Shown here one piece after another: positions 10,758 to 21,032 of a DNA stretch of 64,000 nt; within the stretch, counting starts at the first letter, position 1, and every line of letters begins with the position of its first letter. The DNA comes from Parundibacterium terreum. GTDB taxonomy: Bacteria > Pseudomonadota > Gammaproteobacteria > Burkholderiales > Burkholderiaceae_D. A program made the position numbers and the translations under genes. Location: assembly GCF_014636315.1 (NCBI RefSeq), contig NZ_BMED01000008.1:78506-142505 (forward strand), given 5' to 3'. Under the pieces are notes generated by a model that did no database searches, was not told where the DNA came from, and was given only the letters and a program-made list of their open reading frames with translations.

Positions 10758-12758
10758 ATGAGCCCTATGACTACGTCCCAATTACGACAAGCCCACATTG
10801 CGCCGGAACCGCAGGATGCCGATGCCGCACTCGAACAGGCGTTGGAGGCATTACTGGCGCACCAGCGCGAAGATGGCCACTGGCTCTACGAACTGGAGGC
10901 AGATGCAACGATTTCTGCCGAGTATGTGTTGCTGGTTCATTACCTTGGTGAAACCCCGGACAGTTTACTGGAGGCCCGCATTGCCCGCTATTTGCGGCGT
11001 ATCCAGAATGAGGACGGCAGCTGGCCCTTGTTTGCGCATGGCAAGGCGGATGTCAGCGCCAGTGTAAAAGCCTATTTTGCGCTGAAAATGATAGGGGACC
11101 CGGTGGATGCCGAGCACATGGTGCGTGCGCGCAAGTCCATACTGGCGCAGGGAGGGGCTGAGGCATCTAATGTGTTCACGCGCACGCTGCTTGCGCTGTT
11201 TGGTGTGATGCCGTGGAAGACCGTGCCGATGATGCCGGTGGAGTTGATGCTGCTGCCGATCTGGTTCCCTATTCATGTTTCCAAGGTCTCTTATTGGTCA
11301 CGCACCGTTCTTGTTCCTCTTCTGGTATTGAACAGCCTGCGGCCGCAGGCGCGCAATCCGCGCGGCGTAGGCATAGACGAATTGTTCGGGCGTCCACGCG
11401 GCTTGATGCGGTTGCCACGCAAAGCGCCTCATCAGCAAGCATCCTGGTTTTATTTTTTTTCCGGCGTGGATTTCATGCTGAGGGTGTGCGAGCCTTTGAT
11501 ACCGAACGCCCTGCGTAAGCGTGCCGTCGCGCGTGCCGAAGAATTTGTGCGGGAGAGACTGAATGGCGAGTCCGGCCTGGGCGCCATCTTTCCAGCCATG
11601 GTTAATGCCGTGCTGATGCTGGATGTATTGGGTGTGCCTCGCGATGATCCTGCGATGCTCAGTGCGCGCAAGTCCATCGATCACCTGCTGGTGGTGCGCG
11701 ATGATGAGGCGTATTGCCAGCCTTGCCATTCCCCGGTGTGGGATACCGCACTCGCATGCCATGCGTTGCTGGAAGTCGGCGGCACGCGGGCAACAAGTGC
11801 GGCGGCGCGCGGCCTGGCCTGGCTGCGTCCGTTGCAGGTGTTGGATCTGTATGGCGACTGGGCGGTGCGGCGACCTCAGTTAAGGCCGGGCGGCTGGGCT
11901 TTCCAATATGCAAATGCGCATTACCCGGACGTGGACGATACTGCCGTGGTGGTGATGGCGCTGCATCGCGCTGCAGAAACCCTGGACGGCAAGCTGCGGG
12001 TGGCCGGAGAGGCCATTCCTGTGGATGAAGGCTTGGCGCGTGCGGTTGAGTGGGTAGAGGGCATGCAGAGCAGTAATGGCGGATGGGGGGCGTTTGAACC
12101 CGATAGCACGCATTTCCATTTGAACCACATACCTTTCGCCGATCATGGCGCGCTGCTGGATCCCCCAACGGTTGACGTGTCGGCACGCTGCCTGTCGATG
12201 CTGGCGCAACTGGAAGGCGGCGTAAAGGGCGCCAAGGCGCAGGCGGCGCTGGATTACATCCTGGCGGAGCAGGAGGCCAATGGCAGCTGGTTTGGCCGCT
12301 GGGGCACCAATTATATTTATGGCACCTGGAGCGCGCTATGTGGGTTGAATGCCGCCGGCCTGCCTGCACAGGCGCCTGCCATGCGAAGTGCTGCCGCTTG
12401 GCTCATCAGCATCCAGAACGAAGATGGAGGCTGGGGTGAGAGCGGTGACAGCTATCGCCTGGATTATTCCGGCCACATGGCGGCGCCCAGTACGCCGTCG
12501 CAGACCGCTTGGGCCTTGCTCGGATTGATGGCAGCCGGAGAGACCGGGCACGAGGCGGTGGCGCGCGGCATCGACTATCTGATCCGCACCCAGCAGGCTG
12601 ACGGCAACTGGGAAGAGGAATACTTCACGGCGGTGGGCTTTCCGCGCGTTTTCTATCTGAAGTATCACGGTTATTCCCGGTATTTTCCTTTATGGGCGCT
12701 GGCCCGTTATTGTAATTTGCGTCAGGATGCCTCAGACGTGACAGCCTGGGGCATGTAG
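10758..12758 (+). CDS. shc: Squalene-hopene cyclase
   Basis: A 666-residue class II triterpene cyclase that folds squalene into hopene/hopanol at the inner membrane. The catalytic acid motif is DVDDTA at residues 391-396 and there are several QW repeats (for example QNEDGSWP near 80, QNEDGGWG near 555, QADGNWEE near 615). The membrane-anchoring hydrophobic region is around residues 155-200. A second in-frame ATG at 10767 could be the true start, removing three residues. It is followed 2 nt later by hpnG, so the two form an operon. It is the committed enzyme of the hopanoid locus that fills the next 14 kb. Confidence 0.96.
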   Translation: MSPMTTSQLRQAHIAPEPQDADAALEQALEALLAHQREDGHWLYELEADATISAEYVLLVHYLGETPDSLLEARIARYLRRIQNEDGSWPLFAHGKADVSASVKAYFALKMIGDPVDAEHMVRARKSILAQGGAEASNVFTRTLLALFGVMPWKTVPMMPVELMLLPIWFPIHVSKVSYWSRTVLVPLLVLNSLRPQARNPRGVGIDELFGRPRGLMRLPRKAPHQQASWFYFFSGVDFMLRVCEPLIPNALRKRAVARAEEFVRERLNGESGLGAIFPAMVNAVLMLDVLGVPRDDPAMLSARKSIDHLLVVRDDEAYCQPCHSPVWDTALACHALLEVGGTRATSAAARGLAWLRPLQVLDLYGDWAVRRPQLRPGGWAFQYANAHYPDVDDTAVVVMALHRAAETLDGKLRVAGEAIPVDEGLARAVEWVEGMQSSNGGWGAFEPDSTHFHLNHIPFADHGALLDPPTVDVSARCLSMLAQLEGGVKGAKAQAALDYILAEQEANGSWFGRWGTNYIYGTWSALCGLNAAGLPAQAPAMRSAAAWLISIQNEDGGWGESGDSYRLDYSGHMAAPSTPSQTAWALLGLMAAGETGHEAVARGIDYLIRTQQADGNWEEEYFTAVGFPRVFYLKYHGYSRYFPLWALARYCNLRQDASDVTAWGM

Positions 12759-12760
12759 CC

Positions 12761-13447
12761 GTGGCCGGGATTGTGGTAGTGACAGGCATGGCATTCGAGG
12801 CCCGTATCGCCGCCGGTACAGATGTCGAAGTGCTGTATGGCGGGCACGACGGCAAGCTGGAGCGTGAGTTAGCTGAACGCTTGCGCCACCCATGCGATGG
12901 CGTCATCAGCTTTGGTGTGGCGGGTGGACTGGATCCGCTATTAATGCCGGGCAGTATCGTGGTCCCCGAGCGTATTGCCAGCGGCGAGCAGAGTTTTGAT
13001 ACGAACAGTGCCTGGTCCGCAATACTGCGTAATGCACTTCCGGCAGCGGTGGGAGGCATATTGGCGAGCGGGGATGCCGCTGTCGCCAGCGTGGCCGACA
13101 AGCAAGCCTTGCAGCGTGCCAGCGGTGCGCTGGCTATCGATATGGAGTCCCACCTGGTTGCCCGGCTGGCGTTTGCGGCGCGGGTCCCATATGTGGCCTG
13201 CCGCATCATACTCGATCCGGCACAGCGGGCATTGCCATCGGCCGCATTGGCGGCTTTTGGCCGCGATGGCCATACCGATATGAAGGCCCTGCTGTCCAGC
13301 CTTGCCAGCCACCCTGGTCAGCTCAGCGATCTGCTGCAATTGGCACGTGATGCGAAGACCGCCAAGACGGCATTGCGGAAGGCTCGCACGACTCTGGGGC
13401 TGCGCTATGCGCTGCCGGAAGCTCCTGTTTATTTGGCCTCGGCCTGA
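12761..13447 (+). CDS. hpnG: Hopanoid-associated phosphorylase/nucleosidase HpnG
   Basis: A 228-residue nucleoside-phosphorylase-fold protein. In hopanoid producers HpnG removes adenine from adenosylhopane to give a ribosylhopane intermediate. The sequence shows an MTAN/PNP-like core: a GVAGGLDPLLMPGSIVVP segment (about 49-66), DMESHLVARLA near residue 127 with the ribose-binding Glu type, and PYVACRIILDPA. The GTG start at 12761 follows the shc stop after 2 nt, so it is probably coupled to shc. Its 3' end overlaps the convergent mlaA gene by 19 bp. Confidence 0.88.
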   Translation: MAGIVVVTGMAFEARIAAGTDVEVLYGGHDGKLERELAERLRHPCDGVISFGVAGGLDPLLMPGSIVVPERIASGEQSFDTNSAWSAILRNALPAAVGGILASGDAAVASVADKQALQRASGALAIDMESHLVARLAFAARVPYVACRIILDPAQRALPSAALAAFGRDGHTDMKALLSSLASHPGQLSDLLQLARDAKTAKTALRKARTTLGLRYALPEAPVYLASA

Positions 13448-14274
13448 ACCGCATCCTTTACTGCTGCGCCTGCTGGTTTGGATGGCTCGGGCGGCGTAGA
13501 TGGCGGCGAAACAGGTGCTTCCTCCTTGTCTTCTGGATCTTCATATTCAGGTAGCTTCTGCTTGCCCTGTCCTTTTTCTATCAAGGATTCACGCTGCTGC
13601 AGGTAGGCGTCGCGGACAAAGGTATATGGATCCAGTGCCGCCTGCGACAGCAGGTCCGTCGCACCTAAAAAATTGGCGCGCGTGTTGATGATATTGACTG
13701 CATACAGTTGATTGCGCAGCGGCGGCTCGGTGTAATTGACCGGATCCAGCTTTACGTTCACCACCTGGCCGGCACCATCGCGAAAGGAACTGGGTCCGAA
13801 TAACGGAAGGACCAGATAAGGACCGGATGCAATATTCCAGCTCCCCAGCGTCAAACCGAAATCCTGCGAGTGCCTGGGTATTCCCGCTTGAGTGGCGATA
13901 TCGATCAAGCCACCGAGGCCGAAGACCGTATTCACCCCCAGCCGCATAAAGCTGTCCATTGCATCCTGTCCCTTGCCTTGCAGCAGGCTATTGATGGTAT
14001 TGCCTATGTCGCCCAGGTTGGAAAAGAAATTGGTGATCGCCGTACGTACCGGCGCCGGTGCGACCTTCTGGTAACCCTTGGCCAGGGGTGCAGCTACATA
14101 CTGGTCGAGCTTGTCATTGGTGCGAAAGACTACCCGGTTGAATGGCTCCAGTGGGTCCTTCGGGTTGGCATTGGGGCCGGTGGCGCAGCCGCTTAGCAAG
14201 ACAGATAAGAGCAGCAGTGCAGAAAAATTCTTGCGCTTGCGTACGGTAATGCTGAATAAAGTCAGGAGCGTCAT
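13429..14274 (-). CDS. mlaA: MlaA/VacJ-family outer-membrane lipoprotein
   Basis: A 281-residue lipoprotein with a signal peptide ending in the lipobox LLSGC (about residues 26-30). MlaA sits in the inner leaflet of the outer membrane and passes phospholipid to periplasmic MlaC. Family signatures are DPLEPFNRVVF, a NFFSNLGDIGNTINSLLQGK helix-rich ring segment, GLGGLIDIATQAGIP, and a QDFGLTLGSW-GPYLVLPLFGPSS stretch. The C-terminal 45 residues are Pro/Glu/Lys-rich and probably disordered. It follows hpnN by 6 nt. Here it is embedded among hopanoid genes with an MlaC-like protein (hpnM), suggesting hopanoid or lipid transport. Confidence 0.9.
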   Translation of the reverse strand: MTLLTLFSITVRKRKNFSALLLLSVLLSGCATGPNANPKDPLEPFNRVVFRTNDKLDQYVAAPLAKGYQKVAPAPVRTAITNFFSNLGDIGNTINSLLQGKGQDAMDSFMRLGVNTVFGLGGLIDIATQAGIPRHSQDFGLTLGSWNIASGPYLVLPLFGPSSFRDGAGQVVNVKLDPVNYTEPPLRNQLYAVNIINTRANFLGATDLLSQAALDPYTFVRDAYLQQRESLIEKGQGKQKLPEYEDPEDKEEAPVSPPSTPPEPSKPAGAAVKDAVQAEAK

Positions 14275-14280
14275 AGAAAG

Positions 14281-16926
14281 TCACTCTTTCGTTGAGATGG
14301 GATCACGTGGCCGCCCCAGCAGGATGGGCTGGAAGAAGACCGCTCCGATCAGCGTGCACACCAGTGCCAGCGCCAGCAGCTTGCCCATGCTGGCGGTGCC
14401 GGGGTGATGCGAAAAACTCAGGCTGCCGAAAGCCGCAGCGGTAGTCGCGGCGCTATACAGCACCGCATGGGTCAGGCTGGATTGCAGCAAATGGGTCTGG
14501 CCCGCGCGCCAGGCCATCACATAGTAGATCTTGAAGGCTACGCCTACGCCCAGTAGCAGCGGCAAGGCAATGACATTGGCGAAGTTCAGCGCAATGCCGA
14601 ACACAACACATAGTTCCAGCGTCACCAGCGTCGATACCAGCAGCGGGACAAGGGTGCGCAATACATCTCCGAAGCTACGCAAAGTAATCCACAATAATAT
14701 CGTGATCGACAATACAGCCCAGGCGGCTGCCTGGGCGAAGGCGGACATGATGGTATCCGCCGAACCTTTTATCGATATCGGTCCTCCTGCCGCAGCGGGT
14801 TCGGCTTTGAGTACCGCGTCAAGAAAGTGCTGCAAGACTGCCGCCCGCTCTGGGCTATTGGCGCGGGGCAGTTTGGGGCTGATGCTGACCAGCGCTTTGC
14901 CGTCGGGCGTGAGCCAATCTCGTACCATGGCCGGTGGCAAGTCCTGTATGCCTACCGGTTTTGCCTGCAATGCCAGCTTCAGTTTGGTCAAGGTCAATTG
15001 CAAGGGCAGAGCCAATGCGGCCTCAGCGCGATCGCGCACAGATGCATCGCTGGCAGCAAGATTTTTCAGTACTTTTGCCAGTCGTGTACTCTGTGCAGCC
15101 CCCGGGCCTGGATGATCTTCCGCTGCAAATTCCAGTTGCTCTGCAAGCCGCTTCAATGCATCTACACGCAAGGCATCACTGGCTGGTGTGGCTCGCACCT
15201 GGTTCAAGGCAGGCGAGAGGCTAGTCGCAGCGGCGGCAATATGGGGCAGCTTTGCTTCCTGCTGTTCCGGAATGAAGCTATTGAGCGTGACCACTCTTGC
15301 CACCTCCGGCAGCACAGCCACGCGTGCCGCTATGGCTTGCGCGGCCGGCAGCGAAGCGGCCAATACGCTGACATCTTCGGTGCCGGCCTGCGGAGAATCA
15401 GCCAATGCAAGCAGCGTAGACATGGATTCGGATTGTGGATCTTTTAAATGCAGGGGATCGAAGTCGAAGCGCAAATGCCACAGTAAGGGCAAGGCTGCCA
15501 GGATGGCGACGCAACTGAGCAGCAGCACTGGCCGGCGATGCCGCTCGAAGAAATCGTCAGCCGGCTTTAGCCACTGCATGGTCGGTGTGTGCGGTTCGCT
15601 GGCGGGGCGCAGCACGCAAATCAGCGCGGGCAACAGCGTGACGGTGGTGGCGAATGCCACCAGCATGCCTGCTCCGGCTATCTGCCCCAGTTCGGCCACG
15701 CCGCGATAGTCCGTCGGAAGAAAACTGAAGAAGGCGACCGCAGTTGCTGCCGCAGCCAAGGCCAGCGGCACGCTGACTCCTGCGGCGGTGCGCGCCAGCG
15801 CTTCCGGTAAATCATCAAGCTCGTGGCGCTCGGCCCGGTAACGTACGCCGAACTGTATGCCGAAGTCGCCGCCGAGTCCGACGAACAATACGGCAAAGGC
15901 CACCGAGATCATGTTCAATGCTCCCACCATTGCCAAACCCAGCGCTGCGGTGATGATGAGGCCGGCAAACAGGCTCAGCAATACGGCAATGATCAGGCGG
16001 GTAGAGCGCAGCGCCAACCATAGTATCAGCAGGACCATCAATATCGTCAGCACGCCATTGAGGGCAGCTCCTTCTGCAACAGAGGCAAACTCTTCATCGG
16101 CCAGCGGTTGCGGGCCGGTCAGGCGCACGCTAGCTCCAAAACGCTGCTGCAGATTCAATTGTTTGGCCGTAGCGCGGATTGCTTCTGCCGCATCTGAGCC
16201 GGCTTCCAGATTGCTGTAATCCAGTACCGGACTGACTGTAACGAAGCTGCTGGACATGGCAGGTTTACCCGATGCAGAGGGCGCGGCTTGAATATCCACT
16301 CCAGCTTCCGGCGCCGCCAGTGCAGTCCAGGACAGTGCAGCCGGCTGTGTCGCCAGTACTCTCTCCAGTGTCAAGGCGCTTTGATCCAGCAAGGGCGCCA
16401 TATCTCCCAGCTTGACCTGGCCCAGTTGCAGCGGCAAGGCAAGGGTGGTGGATAGCGTGTCTGCCAGACCGCGCAAGCTGGGGTCGTGTGCCAGCACATT
16501 CAGCAGCGGGCGGGCCTGTATCAGTTGCGTGCTTAGCTGGCCGACGGCTGGCGTCGGAAGGAAAAGCAGGCCGGAACGGGCGAAGAAATCGCCACCGCCA
16601 GGCTGATCCACCGCGCGAAAGCGCCGGCTTTGTTTGCGCAGTTCCTCGACCAAGGCATCGGCCGCAGCGTCAGCCAGCTCGCGTGCCGGAGCCTGGACTA
16701 CCGCCAGGATAAGCTGCTGGCGTTGCGGAAAAGCCTTGCTGACGGCCGCATCGCGTTGTGCCCACGGTGCATTGGATTCCAGCAAGCGGTCGATATCGGT
16801 ATCGATGGCGAAGTGTGCCACGACGTAAGCAGTGCAGCCGGCGGTGAGCAGCAGCGCGGCAATGATTACAGGCCAGGCGCGGCGAGCGGAGAAACGGACA
16901 AGGCGGGTGAGCAGGGATGACAGCAT
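14281..16926 (-). CDS. hpnN: Hopanoid transporter HpnN (RND/MMPL family)
   Basis: An 881-residue inner-membrane protein with the RND layout: TM1, a large periplasmic loop, about five TM helices (residues about 270-440, including [20 protein letters not shown] and [15 protein letters not shown]), then TM7, a second periplasmic loop and a second helix bundle to the C-terminus. In Rhodopseudomonas, HpnN is needed to move hopanoids to the outer membrane. The gene starts the leftward hpnN-mlaA operon and is divergent from hpnM. Length and topology fit the family. Confidence 0.9.
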   Translation of the reverse strand: MLSSLLTRLVRFSARRAWPVIIAALLLTAGCTAYVVAHFAIDTDIDRLLESNAPWAQRDAAVSKAFPQRQQLILAVVQAPARELADAAADALVEELRKQSRRFRAVDQPGGGDFFARSGLLFLPTPAVGQLSTQLIQARPLLNVLAHDPSLRGLADTLSTTLALPLQLGQVKLGDMAPLLDQSALTLERVLATQPAALSWTALAAPEAGVDIQAAPSASGKPAMSSSFVTVSPVLDYSNLEAGSDAAEAIRATAKQLNLQQRFGASVRLTGPQPLADEEFASVAEGAALNGVLTILMVLLILWLALRSTRLIIAVLLSLFAGLIITAALGLAMVGALNMISVAFAVLFVGLGGDFGIQFGVRYRAERHELDDLPEALARTAAGVSVPLALAAAATAVAFFSFLPTDYRGVAELGQIAGAGMLVAFATTVTLLPALICVLRPASEPHTPTMQWLKPADDFFERHRRPVLLLSCVAILAALPLLWHLRFDFDPLHLKDPQSESMSTLLALADSPQAGTEDVSVLAASLPAAQAIAARVAVLPEVARVVTLNSFIPEQQEAKLPHIAAAATSLSPALNQVRATPASDALRVDALKRLAEQLEFAAEDHPGPGAAQSTRLAKVLKNLAASDASVRDRAEAALALPLQLTLTKLKLALQAKPVGIQDLPPAMVRDWLTPDGKALVSISPKLPRANSPERAAVLQHFLDAVLKAEPAAAGGPISIKGSADTIMSAFAQAAAWAVLSITILLWITLRSFGDVLRTLVPLLVSTLVTLELCVVFGIALNFANVIALPLLLGVGVAFKIYYVMAWRAGQTHLLQSSLTHAVLYSAATTAAAFGSLSFSHHPGTASMGKLLALALVCTLIGAVFFQPILLGRPRDPISTKE

Positions 16927-17050
16927 GTGGCTATGTAAGTTGGCGCGTGGCCGGCTGCTGGTCTATACTGGTTTGGTGGCACGTGCTTGCGCGTTTGCGC
17001 TCCTCACGGTTCCGGATGTCCTTTTTATTCACTATTTGTTCGCCTTCCTT

Positions 17051-17683
17051 ATGAATAAACACGGCTTTGTTTGTTTTCTTCCCATCGCTGCAGTAACTGT
17101 CATGGCCTCGGTTCAAGCTCAGCCGGTCGCCAATGCGGCTCCTGAGGCCCAGGTGCAATCTGCTGTGGAGCGTGTGATCAGCAGCATACAGGCTGATCCG
17201 GCCACGCGCAGTGGCGACATCGCCAAGACGATAGCCGTGGTGCAGAAGCAGTTCTTGCCGTATACCGATTTTGAATACACGACTCGGCTGGCGGTAGGCA
17301 AGGCTTGGCGTGATGCGACGGTAGAACAGCGACAGCAACTGTTTGAGCAATTCCAACTCTTGCTGGTGCGCAGCTATGCCCTGTCCCTGTCGCAATTGCG
17401 CGAACAGAATGTCAAGTTCCGCTACAAGCCGGCACCGGTCGCTGCGACGGCGGCTGACGTAGTCGTGGAAACCCATGTGCTGAACAACGGTGACGAAATC
17501 CAGATCGACTACAGGATGAGGCGCACGCCCAGCGGATGGAAGATTTATGACATCAATATGCTGGGAGCCTGGCTGATCGAAGTTTATCGCCAGCAGTTTG
17601 CCGACATCCTCGCCAAAGACGGCATCAATGGTTTGCTCGCTTACCTGAACCGGCACAACGCCAGGCAAGCGGCCCGTCCTTAA
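17051..17683 (+). CDS. hpnM: MlaC/Ttg2D-like periplasmic lipid carrier, HpnM type
   Basis: A 210-residue protein with a signal peptide (MNKHGFVCFLPIAAVTVMASVQA). A mature MlaC-like domain follows: FLPYTDFEYTTRLAVGKAWRDAT (about 75-97), a LREQNVKFRYKPAP segment, YRMRRTPSGWKIYDINMLGAWLIEVYRQQF and a C-terminal amphipathic helix. MlaC-like proteins shuttle a lipid across the periplasm; HpnM is the hopanoid-locus member. ATG 17051 has no clear ribosome site but gives a perfect signal peptide. It is divergent from hpnN and convergent with hpnL. Confidence 0.88.
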   Translation: MNKHGFVCFLPIAAVTVMASVQAQPVANAAPEAQVQSAVERVISSIQADPATRSGDIAKTIAVVQKQFLPYTDFEYTTRLAVGKAWRDATVEQRQQLFEQFQLLLVRSYALSLSQLREQNVKFRYKPAPVAATAADVVVETHVLNNGDEIQIDYRMRRTPSGWKIYDINMLGAWLIEVYRQQFADILAKDGINGLLAYLNRHNARQAARP

Positions 17684-17709
17684 AGCCTTTGTTGCGCCTG
17701 GATGGGGCA

Positions 17710-18735
17710 TCATGGCAAACGCTCCTTGGGGTTCTTGCTGTCCACCGGAATCTTTCCGTTGCGCCTGTAGCGCTTGAATTCCACCCATTGCCAGCTCAAT
17801 AATGCAGGAACGCCGAACAGTACTTCACGTGCGCGTTTGACCAGAGCGAGAGACAAGGCAACTTGTGGATTGACGCCAAGCAACTGACCGAGCAGTAGCA
17901 CGACCGCTTCCTGTACACCCAGTCCTCCGGGTACAAAAAAAGCCATCTGGCGCGCCGCATGGGTCAGCGCCTCGATTGCCAGCGCCTCCCAGAAGGTAAC
18001 AGGATGGCCAAGCAGTATCAGCGCGAACCAGACTTCCACCGTGCCTGAGACCAGACCCGCGAACTGCCAGAGCAGGGCCGCAAATAAATCACGATGGCGG
18101 CGATTGAGCTCGCGGATTTGCGCATCCAGGCGGGCACCGTCGACCAGAATATCCTTGTTATCGCTGCTACTGAACCAGCGTCTTGCAAAGTGTTCCAGCC
18201 GCTCGAAGATGCCGCTGTAGCGCAGGGATAGCGCAAATAGTATCGGAACAGGCAAGGATAGCAGGAGTCCGGCCAGGATGATCCAGCCGTGGCCGCTGGC
18301 ATCGATGGAGATCACCAGCATCAGCACACCCAGCGCGGCAAACAGATATTGGGCAAATAGCGTCAGCATCACTTCTACTACTACGCTGGCCGCGATCGCG
18401 CTGGTGTCTGAAACACGCAGGCGCGCGAGCCGGATTCCAGCCAGCTCTCCGCCTACGCTCACCGTCGGCAGCAAGCGGTTGACGGCTTCACGCACCGTAG
18501 CCACCCACCACAAAAAGCCCAGCGATGCGCGCCCCTGCGGATCAGCCAATAGCAACAGGGTGCGCCAGCCTTGCGCATCCAGCAGCAGCGGCAAGGCATG
18601 CAACGGCACCAGCAGGAACAAGGCATAACCACCCTGCAGCAAGACAGCCGCCACATCGTCCACGCCCTGATGCAAGACCAGCAGCGTGAGCGCGAGCAGC
18701 CCGAGCAGGCCAGTCAGGTAGGCCAGGCGCTTCAT
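17710..18735 (-). CDS. hpnL: Hopanoid-associated integral membrane protein HpnL
   Basis: A 341-residue polytopic membrane protein of the lysylphosphatidylglycerol-synthase-TM (UPF0104) superfamily, with about eight helices. Characteristic segments are REAVNRLLPTVSVGGELAGIRLARL (about 85-109) and AFFVPGGLGVQEAVVLLLGQLLG (about 265-287). It has a soluble insertion near residues 180-220. HpnL is usual in hopanoid clusters; its role is not settled. It is last in the ispH-hpnH-hpnI-hpnJ-hpnK-hpnL operon and overlaps hpnK by four bases. Confidence 0.88.
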   Translation of the reverse strand: MKRLAYLTGLLGLLALTLLVLHQGVDDVAAVLLQGGYALFLLVPLHALPLLLDAQGWRTLLLLADPQGRASLGFLWWVATVREAVNRLLPTVSVGGELAGIRLARLRVSDTSAIAASVVVEVMLTLFAQYLFAALGVLMLVISIDASGHGWIILAGLLLSLPVPILFALSLRYSGIFERLEHFARRWFSSSDNKDILVDGARLDAQIRELNRRHRDLFAALLWQFAGLVSGTVEVWFALILLGHPVTFWEALAIEALTHAARQMAFFVPGGLGVQEAVVLLLGQLLGVNPQVALSLALVKRAREVLFGVPALLSWQWVEFKRYRRNGKIPVDSKNPKERLP

Positions 18736-19583
18736 GATGCCTGCAACAGTATGTCGGCAAAGCCGCCGCGCCGTGGAGCCAGCGTATCCAGCGCAGACCT
18801 GACTCTTGGCGACAGCAGTGCCGCCAGCTCATCGGCGTGACGGTAGCCGCTCATCGACGGTGCAACCTGGGCGCCGGATGCGACTCCGGGATGCAGGTAG
18901 ATCTCGATGATTCCGCGGGGCAGTCCATGCAGTGCCGCCAGCAAGGCCGCCTCATCCATTTTGCCGCTGCCGGCGATTCCCACGACATAATCATTGTGAA
19001 CGATGCCGGCTGCGCGCAAGCGGCGCCGCAACAAGGCCAGCCAGGGACGCAGCAGCAAGGGAGCCCCCACCTCCAGCGGCAGCCGCATTGCACGCAAACC
19101 GAATTCCCTGCCTATGCGCAAAATCAGTGACAGCACGGTCGGATGTAAATGGAAATGCTTATGGGTATTGACATGGTCCAGTGGCAGGCCTGTGGCGGCG
19201 TAAGCTTGGAACTGCGCGCGTATTTCTGCAGCCAACTGGCGGCGTATATGCGGAAAGAAAAAAAAGCGGAAGCCGTCGCGCACCATATTGGAACCGAAGC
19301 GGCTATTGGCATCCACCAGATCGGGAATGTCGGCGCGGGGCAGTGTGGCCTGTCCGTCGGCAAGGACCAGATGCAAGCCCACCCGCAACTGGGGCAGCCT
19401 GCGCGCGCGTTGCACTGCATCGGCGGCTGCGGGCGCGCTTACCATCAGGCTCGCTGCATTGAGAACGCCATCGCGATGCGCCAGTTCCACTGCCTCGTTG
19501 ACGCCAGTATGCAGACCGAAATCGTCGGCAGTGAGTATCAGGCGCCGCTCCGTGGCCGCTTCAGATGGAGAACTCAGGATCAA
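18732..19583 (-). CDS. hpnK: Hopanoid-associated deacetylase HpnK (YdjC/ChbG family)
   Basis: A 283-residue YdjC-fold protein with the metal site LTADDFGLHTGVN near residue 17 and the histidine pair in DHVNTHKHFHLHPTV near 136. HpnK is proposed to deacetylate the N-acetylglucosamine attached to bacteriohopanetetrol by HpnI. Start and stop both overlap neighbours by four bases (hpnJ upstream, hpnL downstream), indicating strong translational coupling. The N-terminal 10 residues are non-conserved-looking, so an internal start is possible. Confidence 0.9.
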   Translation of the reverse strand: MILSSPSEAATERRLILTADDFGLHTGVNEAVELAHRDGVLNAASLMVSAPAAADAVQRARRLPQLRVGLHLVLADGQATLPRADIPDLVDANSRFGSNMVRDGFRFFFFPHIRRQLAAEIRAQFQAYAATGLPLDHVNTHKHFHLHPTVLSLILRIGREFGLRAMRLPLEVGAPLLLRPWLALLRRRLRAAGIVHNDYVVGIAGSGKMDEAALLAALHGLPRGIIEIYLHPGVASGAQVAPSMSGYRHADELAALLSPRVRSALDTLAPRRGGFADILLQAS

Positions 19584-21001
19584 GCCTCGTGTGAGTGGAG
19601 GAAGCGGAAGAACTCCACGCCTTCACGCAGACGCCGCTTGGTCATATCCCAGCTACCCAGCATCTCACGCACGATTTCCCAGATTTTGCTGGGGCGGAAA
19701 TAGAAGCGTTTATAGAACACTTCCACGCTGTGGTAGATTTCTTCGCTGGACAGGTGTGGATAGCTGATGGCAGCAAGCTGCACGCCGCGGTCATTAACCA
19801 GGTTGATGACCTTGTTTTCCTTCAGCCAGCCATTATCCACAGATTGCTTGTACAAGGTAGTGCCGGGATAAGGCGCAGCCAGCGATACCTGTATCGTATG
19901 CGGGTTGATGTCCTTCGCATACTGTATGGTTTTCTCTATGGTTTCCTGGGTTTCGCCTGGCAGCCCGAGGATGAAGGTGCCGTGGATTGTGATGCCGAGT
20001 TCGCGGCAGTCGGCAGTGAAGCGCCTGGCGATATCGGTGCGCAAGCCTTTCTTGATATTCAGCAGGATCTGGTCGTCGCCGGATTCATAGCCCACCAGCA
20101 GCAGCCGCAGACCGTTGTCCCGCATGATCTTCAGCGTGCTATAGGGCACGTTGGCCTTGGCATTGCAGGACCAGGTGACGCCCAGTTCGCCCAATCCGCG
20201 CGCGATCTCTTCTGCGCGCGGCCGGAAATCGGTGAATGTATCATCGTCGAACATGATCTCCTTTACCTCGGGCATGTTCTCCTTGATCCATTTGACTTCG
20301 GCAATGACGCTTTCTGCCGAGCGGGTGCGGTAACGGTGTCCGCCTACGGTTTGCGGCCACAGGCAAAACGTGCAGCGGGACCGGCAGCCGCGGCCGGTAT
20401 AGATGGAGACGTAGGGATGCTTCAGGTAGCCGATAAAATAATTGTCGACCTTGAGGTCCCGTTTATAGATGGGTGCGACAAACGGCAGCTCATCCATATT
20501 CTCTATCATCTGGCGCGGCGGATTGTGGACGATGGAGCCGTCCGCCAGCTTGTAACTCAGTCCAGTGATGTCCTTCAGCGGTATGCCTTGCGAAACTTCC
20601 ACACAGGTGTAATCAAACTCTTCGCGGCAGACAAAATCGATGGCAGGGCTGGCGCCCAGGGTGCCGTCGGGTTCCACTGCCGGCTTGGCTCCGACCATGC
20701 CGATCAGCAGGGAAGGTTTGCGTATCTTGAGTTCTTCGGCGAACCTGGCGTCTGTTGGGAAGGAAGGGGTGCTGGTATGGATAATGATCAGATCGTAGCC
20801 GGCGGCAATATCCAGGGTTTCCTGTACGCTGATTCCATCTGCCGGGGCGTCAAGCAGGCGGCTGCCCGGCACCATTGCTGCCGGCTGGGCCAGCCAGGTG
20901 GGATACCAGAATGATTTGATCTCGCGCTTGGCCTGGTAGCGTGAACCGGCCCCGCCGTCAAAGCCGTCAAAAGAAGGAGCCTGGAGGAACAGAGTTTTCA
21001 T
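19580..21001 (-). CDS. hpnJ: Hopanoid radical SAM enzyme HpnJ (B12-binding type)
   Basis: A 473-residue B12-dependent radical SAM protein. The N-terminal cobalamin-binding-like domain runs to about residue 160. The radical SAM cluster motif CRSRCTFC (CxxxCxxC) lies near residue 203, followed by MFDDDTFTDF and GYESGDDQIL typical of this subclass. In hopanoid pathways HpnJ carries out the ring contraction leading to the cyclitol ether side chain. ATG 21001 was chosen because AGGAC precedes it and MKTLFLQAPSFDGFDGGAGS is the family N-terminus; the open frame extends further upstream without meaning. It lies 31 nt after hpnI. Confidence 0.93.
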   Translation of the reverse strand: MKTLFLQAPSFDGFDGGAGSRYQAKREIKSFWYPTWLAQPAAMVPGSRLLDAPADGISVQETLDIAAGYDLIIIHTSTPSFPTDARFAEELKIRKPSLLIGMVGAKPAVEPDGTLGASPAIDFVCREEFDYTCVEVSQGIPLKDITGLSYKLADGSIVHNPPRQMIENMDELPFVAPIYKRDLKVDNYFIGYLKHPYVSIYTGRGCRSRCTFCLWPQTVGGHRYRTRSAESVIAEVKWIKENMPEVKEIMFDDDTFTDFRPRAEEIARGLGELGVTWSCNAKANVPYSTLKIMRDNGLRLLLVGYESGDDQILLNIKKGLRTDIARRFTADCRELGITIHGTFILGLPGETQETIEKTIQYAKDINPHTIQVSLAAPYPGTTLYKQSVDNGWLKENKVINLVNDRGVQLAAISYPHLSSEEIYHSVEVFYKRFYFRPSKIWEIVREMLGSWDMTKRRLREGVEFFRFLHSHEA

Positions 21002-21032
21002 AATGTCCTTTAGAGCATGTGTCTGTGACTGA

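Noticed and set aside
19595-20914. 439-codon open frame antisense to hpnJ
   Set aside because: Shadow of hpnJ codon use; no recognisable protein features.
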